Positions 59,079 through 64,000 of a stretch of DNA of 64,000 nt are shown here, one piece after another. Position 1 is the stretch's first letter, and the number at the start of each line of letters is the position of its first letter. The stretch comes from an uncultured Coriobacteriales bacterium. Lineage in GTDB: Bacteria; Actinomycetota; Coriobacteriia; Coriobacteriales; UMGS124. The stretch spans positions 1 through 64,000 of the forward strand of contig CAKUAI010000009.1 of assembly GCA_934636245.1 (NCBI GenBank), read 5' to 3'. The notes under the pieces are model-generated. The model was not told the origin of the DNA. It ran no database searches and saw only the letters and a program-made list of their open reading frames with translations. Made by a program: the position numbers and the translations under genes.

Positions 59079-60017
59079 ATGGCAGCTGTGTCGCACTTCA
59101 AGACGTTCTCGACCCATCCCGCCTGCCGCATCATCCTCGACTCCACCTCCGCCGTCACCGACGAGCTTGCCGAACGCATGGGCGTCGATGTGGTGGAGTT
59201 CCCCTTTGTCATGGCCGACGGCCAGCACTGGGACGACCAGTACAAGTCGCTGGGGGCCAAGGAGTTCTACGACCGCATGCGTGCTGGCGAGCGCGTCTTG
59301 ACGAGCGCCGTCCCTACGGGCGAGTTCGTCGAAATCTTCCGCGTCTGCGCCGAAGACGGCGTTCCCACGATATACCTTTCGCTTACGGGAGGCCTTTCGA
59401 GCTCGGTGAACGACGCTCGCCAGGCCGCATCCCTTTTGAAGGACGAGCATCCGGACTTCGATCTTGCGGTCATCGACTCCTGCGCTCCTTCCCTCACGGC
59501 GGCCCTTCTGTGCCAAGCGGCATGCAAGCTGCGCGACGAGGGCAAACCGATGCGCGAGATTGTCGAGTGGATTGAGGCCAACAAGCACCGCATCCACGGC
59601 TACTTCACCCTCGAGTCGCTCGACTGGCTCGTCGCCGGCGGCCGCGTGCCCAAGGCGGCAGCCTCCATCTCCGCCGTGCTCGACATGAAGGCCGACCTCA
59701 CCTATGACCTCGACGGCTCGCTCACGCTGACGGGCGTGTCGCGTGGCCGCAAGAAGGCGCTCAAGGGCCTCGTGAAGAAGTTCAAGGAGTTCTATCGCGG
59801 TGATGCCGAGCACATGATCGGTATCGTCGACGCCGACGACCCCGAGGCGGCCGACGCAGTCGAGGAGATGGTACGTGCCGAGCTGGGCGATGCCTGCCCC
59901 TCCATACAGCGCTTCACGCTCGACCCCACTATCGGCGGTCATGTCGGCCCCGGAATGGTGGCCCTGGCCTTCTGGGGCACCGACCGTGCGCAGGACGCGC
60001 GAGCTTCCAAGCGATAA
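59079..60017 (+). CDS. DegV-family fatty-acid-binding protein
   Basis: This 312-residue protein has the DegV start CRIILDSTSAVTDELAERMG, VPTGEFVEIF, IYLSLTGGLSSSVNDARQAA and a second-domain region YFTLESLDWLVAGGRVPKAA, ending in TIGGHVGPGMVALAFWG. Family members bind a fatty acid in a deep pocket; some act as the carrier subunit (FakB) for fatty-acid kinase. No fakA is adjacent. ATG 59079 follows AAAGG; the ATG at 59058 lacks a site. Confidence 0.88.
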   Translation: MAAVSHFKTFSTHPACRIILDSTSAVTDELAERMGVDVVEFPFVMADGQHWDDQYKSLGAKEFYDRMRAGERVLTSAVPTGEFVEIFRVCAEDGVPTIYLSLTGGLSSSVNDARQAASLLKDEHPDFDLAVIDSCAPSLTAALLCQAACKLRDEGKPMREIVEWIEANKHRIHGYFTLESLDWLVAGGRVPKAAASISAVLDMKADLTYDLDGSLTLTGVSRGRKKALKGLVKKFKEFYRGDAEHMIGIVDADDPEAADAVEEMVRAELGDACPSIQRFTLDPTIGGHVGPGMVALAFWGTDRAQDARASKR

Positions 60018-60071
60018 CACACGTTGTTTCGACGGGGCGCCTGCGGGCGCCTCGGCTGTGAAAGGACATCC

Positions 60072-61184
60072 ATGACCTCAAAGCGCACGATAGCTTTCAT
60101 CGGCTGCGGCACGATGGGGGCCGCTATGGCGGGCCACCTCATCGACGCAGGTTATGAGCTGCGCGTATTCAATCGCACTCCCGAAAAGTGCGCCCCCCTC
60201 GTTGCCCGTGGGGCCCAGCTTGCCCCCGACGTCGCCTCTGCCGTGCGCGATGCCGACGTCGTCATCACCATGGTGGGCACTCCTGCCGACGTGGAGGACC
60301 TCTACCTGAGCCACGACGGTATTCTCGAGGTCAGCGCGCCCGGCGCCTACCTCATCGACATGACCACGTCTTCCCCGCAGCTCGCACGCGACATCTCCGA
60401 GGTCGCCGAGCTCTCCGGCAAGCATGCCTTCGACGCTCCCGTCACGGGTGGCCCCCAGGGTGCGGCGGCAGGCACGCTCACCATCTTCTGCGGTACCGAT
60501 GCTGAGACGCTCGCCGGCGTGCGCGACGTGCTTGCCTGCATGGGCTCGAAGATCGTGTGCTTCGGTGCGGCCGGCAAGGGCCAGCTTGCCAAGCTCGCCA
60601 ACCAGACGGCGCTCGCCGGCGCGATGGTGGGCTTTGCCGAGGGCCTGGCCTTTGCCAAACAGGCCGGCCTCGACCTTGCCCAGACGCTCGACGCACTCGC
60701 CGGCGGCATGGCCGACTCCAAGGCGCTTTCGACCTTTGGGCCCAAGATGCTCGCGGGCGACTACGCCCCCGGCTTCACGGTCGACCATTACGTGAAGGAC
60801 ATCGACCTTATCGAGCAGGCCGCCGAGTCCATGGAGCTCACGCTTCCCGGCGTCGACACGGCGCGCGACCTCTACGGCGTGCTTTCTGCGATTGGCGCAG
60901 GCAAGCTCGGCACGCAGGCTGTCGCCCTCATGTATGAGGATGAGCAGACCTGTGCCAGCCATGGCCTGGATTGGTCGGCTCTTGGCGCCTCTGGTTTTGA
61001 CGAGGACGAGGGGCACGACCACACCTGCGGCGACGCGTGCGACTGCGGCCACGACCATGGCCACGACGGCGCTTGCGACCATGACCATGACGTCGACGAT
61101 GACGACGAGGATTTTGAAGACTTTGATTTTGCCCAGGCCTATGGCCTGGAGAGTTTCTACGACCCGTCCGGGTCTCGAGAGTAA
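60072..61184 (+). CDS. 3-Hydroxyisobutyrate dehydrogenase-family protein with His/Cys/Asp tail
   Basis: This 370-residue protein is a beta-hydroxyacid dehydrogenase over residues 1-300: IAFIGCGTMGAAMAGHLIDAG (NAD loop), substrate motif FDAPVTGGPQGAAAGTLTIF, catalytic Lys in KLANQTALAGAMVGFAEGLA, and KDIDLIEQAAESM. The loop GxGxMG followed by NRT suggests NADP preference. After residue 310 comes a tail unusual for the family: HDHTCGDACDCGHDHGHDGA, then DHDHD and a run of Asp/Glu, a likely metal-binding segment. The substrate is unknown. It is followed after 17 bp by the rRNA methyltransferase. Confidence 0.85.
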   Translation: MTSKRTIAFIGCGTMGAAMAGHLIDAGYELRVFNRTPEKCAPLVARGAQLAPDVASAVRDADVVITMVGTPADVEDLYLSHDGILEVSAPGAYLIDMTTSSPQLARDISEVAELSGKHAFDAPVTGGPQGAAAGTLTIFCGTDAETLAGVRDVLACMGSKIVCFGAAGKGQLAKLANQTALAGAMVGFAEGLAFAKQAGLDLAQTLDALAGGMADSKALSTFGPKMLAGDYAPGFTVDHYVKDIDLIEQAAESMELTLPGVDTARDLYGVLSAIGAGKLGTQAVALMYEDEQTCASHGLDWSALGASGFDEDEGHDHTCGDACDCGHDHGHDGACDHDHDVDDDDEDFEDFDFAQAYGLESFYDPSGSRE

Positions 61185-61201
61185 GGAAGGACCCCACGCT
61201 T

Positions 61202-63571
61202 ATGGGCAACGACATCGACAACACCGCCAGCGAGCTTGAGTTTGCGGCACTGTGCCCCGCAGGCTTCGAGGAGCCGCTCGCCCAGGAGCTCCATGGGCTG
61301 GGCGCGCGTCGCATCAGGCCCCTGCGCGGCAGCGTCTCGTTCTACGGCGACCTTGCCTGCGCCTACCGGGTGTGCCTGTGGGCACGCCTGGCCAGCCGCG
61401 TCACGCTCGTCCTGGGACGCTACCCCGTGGCGAGCATCGACGAGCTGTACGAGGCCGCCAAGGCGTTCCCGTGGGAGCGCCACATCGGCGAGGCTGCCAC
61501 CATCGCCGTCGAGGCGCGCGGCGGCAACGACGGCGTGCGCGACATGCGCTTTGCGACCCTGCGCGTGAAGGACGCCATCTGCGACCGTCTGCGCGAGCTG
61601 CGCGGCAGCCGCCCCTTCGTTGACGTCGACCGTCCCGACGTGCGCATCGTGGCCACCGTGCGTGCCAACAAGACGCTCTTCTCGCTCGACCTGGGCGGCG
61701 GCTCTCTCATCGACCATGGGTATCGCGTGCCTTCCCGCGGCCGCGTCGCCTCTGGCCGTGCGGGTTTCGTGCGCGAGGACATGGCTGACCTGCTGCTCAA
61801 CCTGGCAGATTGGACCAAGGTCTGCCGCCGCAACAATCGTGCCCATCTCGTCGATCCGCTCGGCACCTCGCCTGCGCTCGACGTCGAGGCCGCCTGCATC
61901 GCTGCCGACCGCGCTCCGCGCCTGGTAAAGCGTTACTGGGGTTTCACCGGCTGGCTTGGCCATGACGCCCAGGCATGGGACGAGATTCTGAGCGACGCCC
62001 AGGCCCGCTTTGAGGCGGGACGTGCCTGCGGCGTGCGCGTGAGCGTTGCCTGCACCGACCCTGCGGCACGCGTGGAGCTCGCCGACATGGCCAAGCGCGC
62101 CGGTGTTGACGGCCTGCTCGACGTTCAGGCCTGTGGTCCCGCCGTGCTCGACCTGGGGGAGGAGCGCCTGAGCGACCCCGTCGTGGTGTGCGCCCTGCCC
62201 GACGAGGGCATCGTGGGCCTCATGGGCGACCTGCCTGCCCGCCTGGCGGCCATGGCGGCCCTCACCCGTGGCGAGCAGCTGGCCGAGGCGCCCCTTGCGG
62301 CCCTTGTCACCACCGACATCCTCCAGCGCACGCTCTCCATCGAGCCCGAGGTTGTGTGCAACGTCATCAACGGCAAGGACGATGCTTCCATCCTCGTCTT
62401 CCCCAGCGCCGCCCAGGCTGCCCGCGCCATGGTGCAGAAGGCCGAGGCCGGCGCCGACGCCAAAGACGAGGACGCTTCTCAGCCTGAGGGCGAAGCCCTC
62501 GAGGGTTCACGTGCCGCCCAGGCCGCCCCTGCCCCGCAGCTTTTCCATACCATCGACCTTCCCGGTGACGCCGGCCAGATCGACGTGCTCGTGCCTGCTT
62601 CCGACCAGTTTGCGGCGCGCCTGCACAAGGCCGCCAAGGCTGCAGGCAAGTGGGCCCGCAGGGAGAACATCAGCTGCTACCGCATCTACGACGCCGACCT
62701 GCCCGATTACGCAGTGAGCATCGACCTCTACCAGGGTAGCGACATCACGCCTGGTCGTTGGGTTGTCATGAGCGAGTACGCTGCTCCTCGCGGCATCGAC
62801 CAGAACCTGGCCCAGCGCCGTCTGGCCGACGCGCTCGCCATCACGCCGCGCGTGCTCGGCGTCGATCCCGAGAACGTCTTCCTCAAGGTGCGCCGTCATT
62901 CCAAGGGTGGCTCGCAGTACTCCGAGCGCGTCCGTCAGGGCCGCACGGCTCTTGTCGAGGAGGGCGGCCTGCTCTTCGAGGTCAACTTCTCCGACTACCT
63001 CGACACCGGTCTCTTCCTCGACCACCGCATCGTGCGCTCGATGATTGCCGAGCGTTCCAGCCGCGTGCGTTTCCTCAACCTGTTTGCCTACACGGGTGCC
63101 GCCAGCTGCTATGCCGCCGCAGGCGACGCATACCAGACCACTACGGTGGACATGAGCAAGACCTATCTGGCTTGGGCGCAGCGCAACATGGAGCAGAACG
63201 GCTTCTCCGGCCCCATGCACGAATACGTGCAGGCCGACGTCATGCCGTGGATCTCGCAGCAGCGCCGCACCGGCAACCGCTGGGACCTCATTTACATCGA
63301 CCCGCCGACGTTCTCCAACTCCGCGCGCATGCACAAGCGCGGCTTTGACGTGCAGGTCGACCACTCCGAGCTCATCATCGGCGCATCGCGCCTTCTCACG
63401 CGCACCGGCTCGATCATCTTCTCGTGCAACCTGCGCGGCTTTGAGCCCGACCTTGAGAAGCTCGACAAGGCCGGCATCGAGCTCGAGGATGTGACCGCCT
63501 CCACCATTCCGCGCGACTTCGAGCGCAACGCCCGCATCCATCACTGCTATCTGGCTCGTCGCGTTCGCTAA
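61202..63571 (+). CDS. rlmL: RlmKL-type 23S rRNA methyltransferase, first half degenerate
   Basis: This 789-residue protein has the architecture of bifunctional RlmKL. THUMP-containing N-terminus (FAALCPAGFEEPLAQEL, SLDLGGGSLIDHGYRV), a first methyltransferase fold (about 190-400), then a second (about 460-789) with RFLNLFAYTGAASCYAAAG, TTVDMSKTYLAWAQRNM and IYIDPPTFSNSARM. The second half looks active and should make m7G2069. In the first half the SAM loop DPMCGSGT is DPLGTSPAL (61849-61890) and the catalytic NPPYGER is replaced by ALPDEG (62192-62209), so m2G2445 activity is probably lost. A low-complexity insert (about 415-440) joins the halves. Confidence 0.9.
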   Translation: MGNDIDNTASELEFAALCPAGFEEPLAQELHGLGARRIRPLRGSVSFYGDLACAYRVCLWARLASRVTLVLGRYPVASIDELYEAAKAFPWERHIGEAATIAVEARGGNDGVRDMRFATLRVKDAICDRLRELRGSRPFVDVDRPDVRIVATVRANKTLFSLDLGGGSLIDHGYRVPSRGRVASGRAGFVREDMADLLLNLADWTKVCRRNNRAHLVDPLGTSPALDVEAACIAADRAPRLVKRYWGFTGWLGHDAQAWDEILSDAQARFEAGRACGVRVSVACTDPAARVELADMAKRAGVDGLLDVQACGPAVLDLGEERLSDPVVVCALPDEGIVGLMGDLPARLAAMAALTRGEQLAEAPLAALVTTDILQRTLSIEPEVVCNVINGKDDASILVFPSAAQAARAMVQKAEAGADAKDEDASQPEGEALEGSRAAQAAPAPQLFHTIDLPGDAGQIDVLVPASDQFAARLHKAAKAAGKWARRENISCYRIYDADLPDYAVSIDLYQGSDITPGRWVVMSEYAAPRGIDQNLAQRRLADALAITPRVLGVDPENVFLKVRRHSKGGSQYSERVRQGRTALVEEGGLLFEVNFSDYLDTGLFLDHRIVRSMIAERSSRVRFLNLFAYTGAASCYAAAGDAYQTTTVDMSKTYLAWAQRNMEQNGFSGPMHEYVQADVMPWISQQRRTGNRWDLIYIDPPTFSNSARMHKRGFDVQVDHSELIIGASRLLTRTGSIIFSCNLRGFEPDLEKLDKAGIELEDVTASTIPRDFERNARIHHCYLARRVR

Positions 63572-63583
63572 GTTTGCATCCTT

Positions 63584-63640
63584 GCCGCTGGCCGTTTGTT
63601 TGGTTTTTGAGACAAGGGCCAGCGGCTAGGTGCCTTTTTC
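63584..63640 (+). terminator. Terminator after rlmL
   Basis: GCCGCTGGCC at 63584-63593 pairs with GGCCAGCGGC at 63617-63626 over a 23-nt loop; TTTTT follows at 63635-63639. Confidence 0.7.
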
Positions 63641-63697
63641 CTGCCCCTTTGACTAAAATGGAAGTTCTACACCATCCAACTCACACAGGGGGCAGCT

Positions 63698-64000
63698 ATG
63701 AGCGACATGTCAGCCGAAGAGCAGGTAATGCAGTTGTGGCAGCAGGCCCTTTCCGGTCGCAGCCGTAAAGAGCGTCAGATTGCCGCCCATGCCTTTGCCG
63801 TGGCCAGCGTTTCCGTTCCCGAAAAGGTTGCCGCCTATGCCGACGTCCTCGTGAGCGCCGTTGGGCGCCCCGAGGCTCAGACGCGCTGGGAGTCGCTTGA
63901 CGCGCTTGCCCACATCGCGCCCTATGCGCCCGAGGCTGTCGCCGAGGCATTTACGAGTGCTGAAGACTGCCTGTTTGAGGAAGAGTCGGGCCTCGTGCGC
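63698..64000 (+). CDS. HEAT-repeat-like protein, partial (runs off the window)
   Basis: The first 101 residues of an unfinished gene, starting MSDMSAEEQVMQLWQQALSG after AGGGGGC. The visible part has paired helices (RKERQIAAHAFAVASVSVPE, AYADVLVSAVGRPEAQTRWE, SLDALAHIAPYAPEAVAEAF) like HEAT repeats, a protein-binding scaffold. Function unknown. Confidence 0.7.
   Translation, partial: MSDMSAEEQVMQLWQQALSGRSRKERQIAAHAFAVASVSVPEKVAAYADVLVSAVGRPEAQTRWESLDALAHIAPYAPEAVAEAFTSAEDCLFEEESGLVR

Overview
The window is high-GC, densely coded DNA that most resembles a gut Coriobacteriia (Actinomycetota), probably Eggerthellaceae or a close relative. The reasons are a twelve-helix membrane protein ending in a LuxR-type helix-turn-helix beside cytochrome/molybdopterin oxidoreductase genes, a Ccm-type cytochrome c maturation operon, menaquinone genes, FAD-dependent thymidylate synthase, and strongly GC-biased codon use. 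The genus is inferred, not demonstrated.

Layout. 1-1620 is lower in GC and nearly gene-poor. It holds a stub of a TetR gene, a remnant of a type I restriction specificity gene, one small unknown gene and two inverted repeats, so it looks like a decayed accessory junction. 1622-4828 carries three tandem class M-like sirtuin genes with a divergent TetR regulator. 4965-8111 carries a DNA-binding/periplasmic-binding-fold regulator facing an AbrB-family membrane protein and a divergent GAPDH-like enzyme across a large inverted repeat. 8209-12745 is a menaquinone cluster (TetR, menE, menB, hydrolase, divergent menI). 12903-17569 encodes two exported sulfite-oxidase-fold proteins, one fused to a three-haem cytochrome, and the membrane LuxR regulator.

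17704-34879 is mostly housekeeping: GMP synthase lacking its glutaminase domain, dihydrouridine synthase, SulP transporter, phosphoesterase, Fe-S aldo/keto reductase, thioredoxin-reductase-like flavoprotein, bL31, ThyX, a membrane-anchored unknown, a DUF1385 protein, class III FBPase, exonuclease III, folate genes, biotin ligase and BioY. 35045-42222 is a ccmE-F-A-B-C-D operon ending in a two-domain PPK2. A tRNA-Glu gene and a Tat-exported paralogue of the earlier membrane-anchored unknown follow.

43584-54510 holds rplM-rpsI, glmS, acpS, a bifunctional NAD(P)HX repair enzyme with a long disordered tail, alr, family 4 UDG, tsaE and a TsaB-RimI-TsaD fusion. 54820-64000 holds comF, dinB, a structured RNA candidate of about 267 nt, an orphan Tat-lipoprotein binding protein, hibernation factor HPF, DegV, a dehydrogenase with a metal-binding tail, an RlmKL homologue whose first methyltransferase half looks dead, and the start of a further gene.

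How it fits together. The ccm operon would supply mature c-type haem for the cytochrome-molybdoenzyme fusion, and the men cluster would supply the quinone for anaerobic electron transfer. The membrane LuxR protein is placed to sense and switch on that exported reductase. The rest is core translation, tRNA t6A modification, cell-wall precursor and cofactor metabolism, often with domain fusions or lineage-specific tails. No prophage, CRISPR array, rRNA operon or intact insertion sequence was seen.
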